From the NCBI RefSeq assembly GCF_044904665.1, contig NZ_JADIKM010000001.1, positions 434,001 to 498,000 of the forward strand: a DNA stretch of 64,000 nt. Reading direction: 5' to 3'. The stretch's first letter is position 1. Each line of letters opens with the position of its first letter. This DNA is from Dyella_A ginsengisoli (GTDB lineage Bacteria > Pseudomonadota > Gammaproteobacteria > Xanthomonadales > Rhodanobacteraceae). Below the pieces are notes generated by a model. The model was not told the DNA's origin and made no database searches. It saw nothing but the letters and a program-made list of their open reading frames with translations. Position numbers and translations under genes: made by a program. This document shows positions 25,502-34,054 of the stretch, in pieces.

Positions 25502-27682
25502 GGTGGCCGGCGCGGGCGTTGCACTGCTGGCGGCCGGTGCCGGCATCGGCTCGGCGGGGCTGACCGGCGTGGCGTCCTCCGGCCGGCGCGCCAGCTCGCC
25601 GTGCTTGAACAGGTTCGCGGCCACCTGGTAATAGGCGATGGCATCGTTCACCAGCGCGTTGTTCACCGGCGCGGCGGGCTTGGCGTCGCCCGTCTCGAAG
25701 TCGGGGATCAGCTGCTCCATCTTGCGGCCCGGCTCCAGTGCGGTGAGCACGTTGTGGCGCAGGTAGCCGAGCTTCTCGTAGGTGGCCGGGAACGCACGCT
25801 CGCGGCCGGGTTCGAGCTGGAACACGTCGTAGCCGAAGAAACGGCTGCGGTAGCTGAAGTGCAGCAGGCCGAGCAGGGTCGGCGGGATGTCGATCTGCGC
25901 GGTGAGGCGCTCGACCTTGCGCGGCGCGATGTGCGCCGGCGCGTAGATCCACAGTGGGATGTGGTAGCGGTTGATCGGGATGCTCGACTTGCCCGCGCTG
26001 GCGGCGTCGTGGTCGGCGGTGATCACGAATACGGTGTCGTTGAAGTACGGCTTGTCCTTGGCGCGCTTGAGGAAGTCGCCGATCGACCAGTCGGTGTACG
26101 CCACCGCGCCCGCGCGTGAACCCTGCGGGAAGTCCACCCGCCCGTCCGGGAAGGTGTACGGCCGGTGGTTGGAGGTGGTCATGATGTGCAGGAAGAACGG
26201 CTTGCCCTGCGCATGCACCTGGTCCATCTGCGCCAGCGCCATGGTGAACAGGTCTTCGTCGGAAACGCCCCACACGTTCTCGTGGTGGATCGTGGCGTTC
26301 TTGGGGAAGTCCTTGCGATCCACCGCCAGGTAGCCGTTGTGGCTGAAGAAGTAGTTCATGTTGTCGAAGTAGCCGTAGCCACCGTAGACGAACTCCGACA
26401 CATAGCCGCGATCGTTGAAGATGTCCGCAAGCGAGAACAGGTTCTCGTTGTTCTTCATCTTGATCACCGAGTCGCCCGGCGTCGGCGGCACCGACAGCGA
26501 CAGCGCCTCGAGCCCGCGCACCGTGCGTGTGCCGTTGGCGTAGACGTTCTCGAAGAACAGGCTGTTGTTGGACAGCGCGTCCAGCTGCGGCGTGAGGCCT
26601 TCCTTGTTGCCGAACACGCCCAGGTAGTCGGCCGAGAGGCTTTCCACGCTGATCAGCACCACGTTGAGGTGCTGCTCCGGGCCGGGATTGCGGATGGCGC
26701 GGGTGAGGTCATGCGGGTTGTTGTTGAGGTAGGTCGCCTCGGGCGTCTTCAACAGCTCGCGCACGCGGGTGTAGGCCTCGGTTTCCGGCAGGGTGCGGTA
26801 GAACTTGGCGTAGTCGAGGTGGCTGGAGCGGAACGCGGCGAAGAACTGGAAGATGCCGTTGCCGGCCAGCTCGTTGACGTAGTTGTTGGACGTGCGGTCC
26901 TTCATGTCGGCGGTGATGCCGGCGGTCACCGCCACGCTCAGCACCAGCCACACCGCGGCCAGCGCGCTGCGCTGGGCGAAGCGGGTGCCGGCATCGCGCT
27001 GGTGCACGCGCCGGCGGGTGGCCCACAGCACGATCACCGCCACCGCCGCCAGCAGCGCCAGCCAAGTGCCGATCGGATACGACTCGCGGATGTTGCCGAT
27101 CACCTCGGTGGTGTAGACGAGGTAGTCCACCGCGATGAAGTTGAAGCGCACGCCGAACTCCTGCCAGAACACCAGCTCCGACGCCGCCACGAACAGCAGG
27201 CCGAACAGCAGCGCCAGGCACAGGCCGTACAGGTAGCCGCGGCCGCTGCTGCGGTTGTACGCCAGCGCGGGCAGCGGCAGCAGGTAGATCACCACGATCG
27301 CCAGCGGCCACACCTCGTGCAGGCTGGCCTTCCAGATCAGGTGCAGCACGCCCCAGCACAGCGCGAAGCCGGCCAGCAGCGCGCCGATCCACGCCAGCCA
27401 GCGGCCGGGGCTGCGCACCGCCGGCCGGTCGGTCGGCACGATCCACAGGAACAGCACCAGCGGCCAGGCCACGTAGACGAAGGTGAGCAGGTCCGATATC
27501 GCGCCGACGCCGAAGGCGTAGAGGTAGTTGAGCGGGTTGGGCGACACACCGCGACCGGTCATCACCAACAGCGCGATCCGGGTGACCACGCCGATCAGCA
27601 GATAGGCGGCAGCCAGCCAGCCGAGGGGACGCAACCGCTGGCGCAGCGGCGAGGGCGAACGGAAGCTCAGGGACACGGGCAA
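25478..27682 (-). CDS. LTA synthase-type sulfatase-fold membrane enzyme
   Basis: 734 residues: five N-terminal membrane helices (to about residue 250) and a periplasmic sulfatase/alkaline-phosphatase-fold domain. Candidate metal and catalytic motifs are ISVESLS (about 345), NGTRTVRGLEALSL (about 385, likely nucleophile Thr) and ITADHD (about 556). LTA-synthase-like enzymes transfer phosphoglycerol or phosphoethanolamine-type groups from lipids. In a Gram-negative the acceptor may be periplasmic glucan or another glycan; this is inference. The C-terminus is a Pro/Ala-rich, low-complexity tail. Confidence 0.85.
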   Translation of the reverse strand: MPVSLSFRSPSPLRQRLRPLGWLAAAYLLIGVVTRIALLVMTGRGVSPNPLNYLYAFGVGAISDLLTFVYVAWPLVLFLWIVPTDRPAVRSPGRWLAWIGALLAGFALCWGVLHLIWKASLHEVWPLAIVVIYLLPLPALAYNRSSGRGYLYGLCLALLFGLLFVAASELVFWQEFGVRFNFIAVDYLVYTTEVIGNIRESYPIGTWLALLAAVAVIVLWATRRRVHQRDAGTRFAQRSALAAVWLVLSVAVTAGITADMKDRTSNNYVNELAGNGIFQFFAAFRSSHLDYAKFYRTLPETEAYTRVRELLKTPEATYLNNNPHDLTRAIRNPGPEQHLNVVLISVESLSADYLGVFGNKEGLTPQLDALSNNSLFFENVYANGTRTVRGLEALSLSVPPTPGDSVIKMKNNENLFSLADIFNDRGYVSEFVYGGYGYFDNMNYFFSHNGYLAVDRKDFPKNATIHHENVWGVSDEDLFTMALAQMDQVHAQGKPFFLHIMTTSNHRPYTFPDGRVDFPQGSRAGAVAYTDWSIGDFLKRAKDKPYFNDTVFVITADHDAASAGKSSIPINRYHIPLWIYAPAHIAPRKVERLTAQIDIPPTLLGLLHFSYRSRFFGYDVFQLEPGRERAFPATYEKLGYLRHNVLTALEPGRKMEQLIPDFETGDAKPAAPVNNALVNDAIAYYQVAANLFKHGELARRPEDATPVSPAEPMPAPAASSATPAPATSAAAATP

Positions 27683-27731
27683 CTCCGGCAGATCGTGGCG
27701 CGGCAGCCAAAGGCAGCGCCGCGGGAAAGGG

Positions 27732-28961
27732 CTAGATGCTAGCGAGTTTCACGTCAGCAATCGCTTTGACGCGGGCCGCCTCCATCGCGGCGCCGACCGC
27801 GGGGCCCTGCAGTCCGTCGGCGATGAACGGCGCAGCCTGCACCGCCACGGCCGCGGCGCAGGCCTGGCGCAGATAGTCGGCCGGCGGGTAGTCGTCCTCG
27901 GCGTGGCCCAGCCGGCCGCGCTTGTCGGCCCAGCAGGCGGCGAGGAACGTGTCCAGCCGCGCCGGCCGGCGCAGCGCGTCCAGCGCGGTGAGCAGCTTGA
28001 GCACGGTGGCCGGCTTGAGCTCCAGCGCGCGGTGCGCGTTGAGGTGTTCGCGGCACACCAGTTCGGCCAGCGCCGCATGCTCGGTGGGCACCTTCAGCCG
28101 CGCCGACAGCGCGCGAACGCGCGGCACGCCGGCATGCTCGTGGCCGATGTGGCGCGGCAGCGCGTCAGTCGGCGTCAGCGCCTTGCCGAGGTCGTGGCAC
28201 AGCGCGCAGTAGCCCACCAGGTCGTCGCCCGGCGCAATCGCGGCGGCCGCATCCAGCACCAGCTCCATGTGGATGCCGGTGTCGATTTCCGGATGAAACT
28301 CGGCACGCTGCGGCACGCCGTACAGCGCGTCGATCTCGGGAAACAGCACAGACAGCGCACCGCTCTGGCGCAGCACGCGCAGGAACGCCGACGGCTGCAT
28401 CTCGGCCAGCGCCTTGCGCGTCTCCGCCCACACGCGCTCGGGCACCAGGTGATCCACCTCGCCGTCGACCACCATCTGCTGCATCAGTGCCATTGTCTCC
28501 GGCGCCACGCTGAAGCCCAGCGGCGCGAAGCGCGCGGCGAAACGGGCCACACGCAGCAGGCGCACCGGATCCTCGACAAAGGCCGGCGACACGTGGCGCA
28601 GCACGCGCGCCTCGAGATCGCGCACGCCGCCGTAGGGATCGACCAGCGCGCCGGCCTCGTCCTGCGCGATGGCGTTGATGGTGAGGTCGCGCCGCGCCAG
28701 ATCCTCCTCCAGCGTCACCGAGGGCTCGGCGTGGAAGGCGAAGCCGTGGTAGCCGCGACCGGTCTTGCGCTCGGTGCGCGCCAGCGCGTATTCCTCGCCG
28801 GTCTGCGGATGCAGGAACACCGGGAAATCCTTGCCCACCGGGCGATAGCCCAGCGCCAGCAGCTCCTCCGGCCGCGCGCCGACCACCACGTGATCGCGGT
28901 CGACCACGGGACGACCGAGCAGGTGATCGCGGACGGCGCCGCCGACGAGGTAGCTGTGCAT
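27732..28961 (-). CDS. cca: Multifunctional CCA-adding enzyme
   Basis: 409-residue class II nucleotidyltransferase that builds or repairs the tRNA 3' CCA end. Seen: YLVGGAVRDHLLG, the DRD metal pair (VVDRDHVVVGA), ARTERKTGRGYHGF, RRDLTINAIAQD, EDPVRLLRVARFAARF, and a C-terminal HD domain (LCHDLGKALTP) as in E. coli Cca. The ATG at 28961 fits the conserved N-terminus (MHSYLVGGAVRD). Homologous lineages may place it with the slt/NDUFA9-like genes; here a trehalase gene on the other strand intervenes. Confidence 0.96.
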   Translation of the reverse strand: MHSYLVGGAVRDHLLGRPVVDRDHVVVGARPEELLALGYRPVGKDFPVFLHPQTGEEYALARTERKTGRGYHGFAFHAEPSVTLEEDLARRDLTINAIAQDEAGALVDPYGGVRDLEARVLRHVSPAFVEDPVRLLRVARFAARFAPLGFSVAPETMALMQQMVVDGEVDHLVPERVWAETRKALAEMQPSAFLRVLRQSGALSVLFPEIDALYGVPQRAEFHPEIDTGIHMELVLDAAAAIAPGDDLVGYCALCHDLGKALTPTDALPRHIGHEHAGVPRVRALSARLKVPTEHAALAELVCREHLNAHRALELKPATVLKLLTALDALRRPARLDTFLAACWADKRGRLGHAEDDYPPADYLRQACAAAVAVQAAPFIADGLQGPAVGAAMEAARVKAIADVKLASI

Positions 28962-29066
28962 GCCGCCATTCTGCCATGCGCGCCTTTCACGCCTCTGCCA
29001 CGGCGGGCGCGCTGCACGGGCGCTATGCTCGAACGGGTCCGTCGCCGCCATCGAAGGTTTCTTGCG

Positions 29067-30746
29067 ATGATCCGTCCGCTCCGTTCCGTCCTTGCCGTCA
29101 CGCTGTTCGCAGCCGCCTTCGCCGGCGCCGCCGCGACCCACGCGCCCGATCCGGCCCGCACCCGCGCCTACATCGACCATGCGTGGAGCACGCTCACCCG
29201 CGCTACCGACGACTGCGCCTCGCTGGTCGATCCGAAGGTGGCCACCGAGCCGGTGCTCTACCTGCCCGCCGACGTGCCGATGCCGACCGCGCTCGCCGCC
29301 ACGCAGCAGCGCTGCAAGGTGGACGTGCGCCGGCTGCCGCAGCCGGTCACCGCGCTCGGCCAGATCGACGCGCGCACGCTGCCGACGCAGGGCCTGCTCT
29401 ACCTGCCGCATCCGTATGTGGTGCCCGGCGGCATGTTCAACGAGATGTACGGCTGGGACAGCTACTTCATCGTGCTCGGGCTGGTGGCCGATCACCGCGC
29501 GGCGCTGGCGCGCGGCATGGTGGAGAACTTCCTCTACGAGATCGACCACTACGGCGGCGTGCTCAACGCCAACCGCACCTACTACTTCAGCCGTTCGCAG
29601 CCGCCGTTCCTCACCGCGATGATGCGCGCGGTGCTGGACGACCGCGCCAGCTTTCCCGATGCGGATGCGGCTGCAGCGTGGCTGCGCGCGGCCTATCCGC
29701 TGGCGGTGAAGGATCACGCGATCTGGACCAGCGCCGCGCATCGCGCCGGCGACACCGGCCTGGCCCGCTACATGGACCTGGGCACCGGCCCGGTACTGGA
29801 GCATCGCAACGCCGATTACCTCAAGGGCGTGATCGGCTATCTGCTCAAGCATCCGGCAAAGAACCGCGGCTATCTGGTGAAGGCCAGCGAGCATCCCGAT
29901 GCCGCCGAGGCGGCGCGGCTGAAGACCGCCAGCTGCGACCTCGCCGCGTCACGCGTCTGCGCCGATGCCTGGGCCGATGGCTACCGGCTCAGCGCCGACT
30001 ACTACGCCGGCGACCGCGCCATGCGCGAATCCGGCTTCGACACCAACTTCCACTTCGGCCCGTACGGCGCCGCGACCCACCATTACGCGGCGGTGGGCCT
30101 CAACAGCCTGCTGTACCGCTACGAGCGCGACCTGCACGATTTCGCGCTGCGGCTGGGCAAGCCCGACGAGGCGGCGCAGTGGGCCAAGCTGGCCGAGGCT
30201 CGCAAGGCCGCCATCAACAAATACCTGTGGCGGGCCGATCGCGGCCTGTTCATGGACTACGACACCACCACCGGCAAGCCTTCCGACGAGCCGTACCTCA
30301 CCACCTTCTATCCGCTGTGGGCCGGCCTCGCCACGCCCGCGCAGGCCAAGGCCGTGCGCGATCACCTGGCGCTGTTCGAGCGCAAGGGCGGCCTGGCGAT
30401 GAGCGGCGACGCCAGCGGCGCGCAGTGGGATGAACCGTTCGGCTGGGCGCCGACCAACTGGCTGGCGGTGCGGGGGCTGGACGACTACGGCTTCCATGAC
30501 GACGCGCGGCGCCTCGCCGGCAAATTCACCGGCACCGTCGACCGCAGCCTCGCCGCCGACGGCACCATCCGCGAGAAATACAACATGGTCAGCGGCAACG
30601 CGGACGTGCGCATCACGGCCGGCTACACCGACAACGTGATCGGCTTCGGCTGGACCAACGGCGTGTATCTGAAACTGGGCGAGCTACTGGCCGAGCCCGC
30701 CGTGGCCCGTACCGGCAAGGACGCCGCGGAGGCCGCGGCGCATTGA
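29067..30746 (+). CDS. GH37 trehalase-like glycosidase, exported
   Basis: 559 residues with a signal peptide. GH37 marks are VVPGGMFNEMYGWDSYF (signature 1), NRTYYFSRSQPPF, ESGFDTNFHFG with the acid Asp, QWDEPFGWAP (signature 2), IREKYN with the base Glu, and GFGWTNGVYLKL. The Arg of the usual PGGRF is Met here, and the region around residues 240-330 differs from E. coli TreA, so this is a divergent subgroup. Periplasmic trehalose hydrolysis is likely but not certain. A 15-bp hairpin follows it. Confidence 0.85.
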   Translation: MIRPLRSVLAVTLFAAAFAGAAATHAPDPARTRAYIDHAWSTLTRATDDCASLVDPKVATEPVLYLPADVPMPTALAATQQRCKVDVRRLPQPVTALGQIDARTLPTQGLLYLPHPYVVPGGMFNEMYGWDSYFIVLGLVADHRAALARGMVENFLYEIDHYGGVLNANRTYYFSRSQPPFLTAMMRAVLDDRASFPDADAAAAWLRAAYPLAVKDHAIWTSAAHRAGDTGLARYMDLGTGPVLEHRNADYLKGVIGYLLKHPAKNRGYLVKASEHPDAAEAARLKTASCDLAASRVCADAWADGYRLSADYYAGDRAMRESGFDTNFHFGPYGAATHHYAAVGLNSLLYRYERDLHDFALRLGKPDEAAQWAKLAEARKAAINKYLWRADRGLFMDYDTTTGKPSDEPYLTTFYPLWAGLATPAQAKAVRDHLALFERKGGLAMSGDASGAQWDEPFGWAPTNWLAVRGLDDYGFHDDARRLAGKFTGTVDRSLAADGTIREKYNMVSGNADVRITAGYTDNVIGFGWTNGVYLKLGELLAEPAVARTGKDAAEAAAH

Positions 30747-30776
30747 TGCAGCCGCGGCGCGACTGATCAGGAACAT

Positions 30777-30810
30777 GAGCCGTCATTCCCGTGCCCGGGA
30801 ATGACGGCTC
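30777..30810. repeat. REP-like hairpin
   Basis: GAGCCGTCATTCCCG (30777-30791) and CGGGAATGACGGCTC (30796-30810) form a perfect 15-bp stem with loop TGCC. The GTCATTCCCG core is shared with the repeat at 7758-7840, suggesting a single-unit variant of the same REP family between convergent genes. Confidence 0.75.
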
Positions 30811-30867
30811 GAAGCCGTTCGAACCCTGATCGCAATCCCGGAGGAATCGATCGCAACGCCGCCTTGG

Positions 30868-31806
30868 TCAGCGGCGCAATGTGCGCGCGTGATCCAGTCG
30901 GCGCTGGCGCGGCAGGCCGTGGATCAGCCGCTCCAGCCACGGCGTGAACGGCTGCGGCACGATACCCAGCGCGGCGTAGCCGTCGACCTTGCCCACCGAG
31001 TCGGTGCGCAGCGAGCGGAAGTTGTCCAGCGAGAACGGCTTGCCCGGCAGCAGCTCGGCGAACTGCGCCTGCAGCCGGCCCAGCGCATCGGGTAGCGGCA
31101 GGATGCGCGTGCGCAGGCCGGCGGCGTCTCGGATCGCGGTGACGATCTCGCCCAGCGTCAGCACCTGCGGACCGTACAGCTCGAAGCTGCGGTCGAGCGA
31201 GAGCTTGTCGTCGGCCACGCAGCGCGCGATCGCCTCGACCACGTCGCCGACGAAGGTGGGCGCGAGCCTCGACTGGGTCCGCGCCAGCGGCAGCACCGGC
31301 GTCAGCTTGAGGATCCTGGCGAAGCGCCCGACCAGGCCGTCGCCGTCGCCGAAGATCACGCTGGGCTGGTACAGCGTCCAGCCCAGCCCGGACTGGCGCA
31401 CCAGCCCCTCCGCCTCGCCGCGCGTCTTGAGGTACTGGCTCAGGCCCTGGCCGGCCTTGAGCGAGCTCATCTGGTGCAGGCGCGGCACGTCGGCGGCCTT
31501 GCAGGCCTCGATCACCTGTCGGGTCAGCTCCACGTGCACGCGCTGGAACGTTTCGCGGCCGGCATTGTTGAGGATGCCGACGAGGTTGATCACCGCGTCG
31601 GCGCCTTCGAACGCCGCGCGCAGCTGCACCGGATCGTGCACGTCGGTGCTGTGCAGGCGCACGCCGGGGATCACGCCGATCGCGCGGTGCTTCTCGCGGT
31701 TGCGGGTGAGCACGGTGAGCTGGTGGCCGTCGCGGGCGAGGCGGTTGAGCAGGTGGCCGCCGACGAAGCCGGTGCCGCCGAGGATGACGAGGCGCAGTGG
31801 AGTCAT
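30868..31806 (-). CDS. NDUFA9-like NAD(P)-binding protein
   Basis: 312-residue atypical SDR of the complex I NDUFA9 subunit type. Seen: VILGGTGFVGGHLLNRL nucleotide-binding motif, INLVGILNNAGRETFQRVHVELT, YLKTRGEAE in the catalytic-helix region, and YQPSVIFGDGDGLVGRF. Bacterial members are proposed to act on quinones or nucleotide-sugar-like substrates, with no proven role. It starts 20 bp downstream of the lytic transglycosylase stop on the same strand, a likely operon. Confidence 0.85.
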   Translation of the reverse strand: MTPLRLVILGGTGFVGGHLLNRLARDGHQLTVLTRNREKHRAIGVIPGVRLHSTDVHDPVQLRAAFEGADAVINLVGILNNAGRETFQRVHVELTRQVIEACKAADVPRLHQMSSLKAGQGLSQYLKTRGEAEGLVRQSGLGWTLYQPSVIFGDGDGLVGRFARILKLTPVLPLARTQSRLAPTFVGDVVEAIARCVADDKLSLDRSFELYGPQVLTLGEIVTAIRDAAGLRTRILPLPDALGRLQAQFAELLPGKPFSLDNFRSLRTDSVGKVDGYAALGIVPQPFTPWLERLIHGLPRQRRLDHARTLRR

Positions 31807-31826
31807 GGGGCGTCGATCTCGCGAGG

Positions 31827-33917
31827 TCAGGAGTCAGAGGAGGAGGATGCCGCCGTCGGCGCGGCGACGGAGCCGGACGCAGCCGGCTCCGTGCCGACGT
31901 CCGCCGGGCAGCTCACCGGTTTGCGCACGGCACCGGCGGCGGGCGGCACGTAGGTCGTGCCGATCGGCGTGAGGCGCTGGTCCACCGGCACGGCGCTGCC
32001 GGACAGACGCCAGTCGTAGATCACGCTGAAGGCCATCACACGCGCCACGTATTCGCGCGTTTCCTTGTACGGGATGGTGGCGGTAAAGACGTCCGGCGGC
32101 AGCGTGCCGCGCGCGGCCAGCCACTGGTCCAGCTTGATCGGCCCGGCGTTGTAGGCCGCGCTGGCCAGCCACGGCGCTCCGTTGTAGCGCTGCGCCATCT
32201 GCGCGAGGTAGCGCGTGCCCAGCTGCACGTTCACCACCGGGTCGTACAGTGAATCGCCGCCGTTCCACGGCAGGCCGTAGCTGCGCGCCACCTGGGCGCC
32301 GGTGGCCGGGATCAGCTGCATCAGGCCGCGCGCGTCGGCACCGGAGTGCGCGTCGCTCATCCACGCGCTCTCGGCGCGGGCGATCGCGTATGCCCAGGAT
32401 GGATCGATGCCGGCCTGCTGCGCCTGCGGCACCACGCCGTCCTGGCTGGCCAGCGGAAAGCGCTGCTCGTAAAGGCGCAGCGCGTCGCCGCTGGAGAAGG
32501 TGAACACCGCGCGGTCGTACCAGCCGCGCTGGTAGGCGAGCAGGGCGGCTTGGCGGCGGGTCGTCTCGTCGCTGCCGCGCAGGGCGCGCGCCCATTCGCG
32601 TCGCGCGTCGCGCGGCAGGTCAACCGCAAACAGCTCGAACGCCCGCTGCATGCCGATGTCGGCCAGCAGCGAGCGGGCGCGCGCGTCGTCTTCGTCGAGC
32701 GTCCAGGGACACAGCGCGTAAGGTGCGTCGGAGCGATCGGCGGCGAGGAAGCCGAAGAAGGTCGGCTCGCTGGCCAGCGCCGTGTACTGCTGCTGCGCCT
32801 GTGCCGGCTTGCCCAGTTCGGCCAGCGCACGCGCGCGGAAGTAGCGCCATTCGCCGTCACGCTGCTGCTCGGGGCTGAGCGCATCGATCGCGCCAAGCAC
32901 GGCGCGCCAGTTCTGCTCGGCCAGTGCCACGCGCACGCGCCACTCGCGCGTGGCGTCGGTCTGCGCCGCGGCCGGCAGCTCGGCCAGCCGCTGCAGGGCG
33001 TGGTCGTCGAAATCGGTGGCGTGGAACAGCGCCAGCGCGTTGAGCACGTCGTTGCGCTGCTCGTCGCTGAAGTGGAAGCGCTTGCGTAGCGTGAGCCAGG
33101 CCTGATCGGCACGGCTGGAGTCGCGCCGCGCCAGCCGCTGCAGTGCGAGCGCCGCGGCGTGGCGGTGGCGCGGCGTATCCGGCCAGTGCGCCGCCTGCGC
33201 CACGGCTTCGGCCGGATCGCGCAGCGCCAGCGCGAGGCGCTGCGCCGTCTCCGCATCGCGCGCGGGCAGCCAGCTGGCCAGCGCGGCGACGGTGCCGCCG
33301 GCACCGGCCGCCACGGCGCGATCGATGCGCGCCCACAGCCGTGTCGGCGTGAGCAGGCCGGCATCGTGCGCGGCGTCGAGCACCGGATCGCACGCACCCG
33401 GCAGCGCGGGCTTCTGCCACAGCGCGGCGAGGTCGCGATCGAAGTCCAGCGACTGGCCCTGCGCCATGCGCGCCTGCAGCGCGTCGCAGGTGAGCGCGTC
33501 GCCGAGGCCGTCCTGGTAGAGCGGGAGGAAGTCGGTCCAGTCCTGCCGCCGCGCCAGCTCGCCGAGGAAGGCGCGGCGCAGGTCGTCGGCGGGGATCATC
33601 GCCGGGTAGCGGGTGAGGTAGTCCTGTACGCGGGCGAGGTCGAGCGTGGCCAGGTCGTGTTCGAGCGCGGCCGCTTCGAGGTAGGGATAGAGCACGTAGT
33701 CGCGCAGTCCCTGCGCCTGCGCGCGCCAGGCGTCGCCGCCCTGCTGCTGCGCGGTGGCATAGGCCTGCTTGAACGCCGCGCGCTGGGCGTCGGTCGGGGC
33801 TGCGGCTGCGGTGGCTGACGTACTGCGCACCAGCGCCAGCACGACGACCGCCATGCCGGCGAGACAGCGCGTGAGCGGGAACGGAAGGCGGCGGGGGGAG
33901 GAGCGGAAAACGGGCAT
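31827..33917 (-). CDS. Soluble lytic murein transglycosylase (Slt70-like)
   Basis: 696-residue periplasmic enzyme that cleaves peptidoglycan to 1,6-anhydro products. It has an N-terminal signal region, a long alpha-superhelical U-domain of repeated Ala/Arg helices, and a C-terminal goose-lysozyme-like SLT domain with the catalytic Glu in IARAESAW (about residue 515). These are followed by SGADARGLMQLIPATG, LGTRYLAQM and ASAAYNAGPIKLDQW. The last residues are a low-complexity Ala/Ser tail. First gene of a leftward pair with the NDUFA9-like protein. Confidence 0.93.
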   Translation of the reverse strand: MPVFRSSPRRLPFPLTRCLAGMAVVVLALVRSTSATAAAAPTDAQRAAFKQAYATAQQQGGDAWRAQAQGLRDYVLYPYLEAAALEHDLATLDLARVQDYLTRYPAMIPADDLRRAFLGELARRQDWTDFLPLYQDGLGDALTCDALQARMAQGQSLDFDRDLAALWQKPALPGACDPVLDAAHDAGLLTPTRLWARIDRAVAAGAGGTVAALASWLPARDAETAQRLALALRDPAEAVAQAAHWPDTPRHRHAAALALQRLARRDSSRADQAWLTLRKRFHFSDEQRNDVLNALALFHATDFDDHALQRLAELPAAAQTDATREWRVRVALAEQNWRAVLGAIDALSPEQQRDGEWRYFRARALAELGKPAQAQQQYTALASEPTFFGFLAADRSDAPYALCPWTLDEDDARARSLLADIGMQRAFELFAVDLPRDARREWARALRGSDETTRRQAALLAYQRGWYDRAVFTFSSGDALRLYEQRFPLASQDGVVPQAQQAGIDPSWAYAIARAESAWMSDAHSGADARGLMQLIPATGAQVARSYGLPWNGGDSLYDPVVNVQLGTRYLAQMAQRYNGAPWLASAAYNAGPIKLDQWLAARGTLPPDVFTATIPYKETREYVARVMAFSVIYDWRLSGSAVPVDQRLTPIGTTYVPPAAGAVRKPVSCPADVGTEPAASGSVAAPTAASSSSDS

Positions 33918-34054
33918 CGTGCCTCCTGACTTGCTTGGGCGATGAGTGTAACGGACGGCCCTTGAACGGCCGCCCCGGCACGATGCCCCGGCGCCCGCGA
34001 TGACGCCGTGCAGCGCGCTGATAGACTGGCGCGCTTGCCATCCCCGGGAACGTC

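Noticed and set aside
27903..29066. N-terminal extension of the trehalase frame
   Set aside because: The extension is antisense to cca; a signal peptide begins at the ATG at 29067.
28962..29894. Upstream extension of cca into a 720-codon frame
   Set aside because: The extra sequence is antisense to the trehalase gene, and the conserved CCA-enzyme N-terminus (MHSYLVGGAVRD) begins at 28961.
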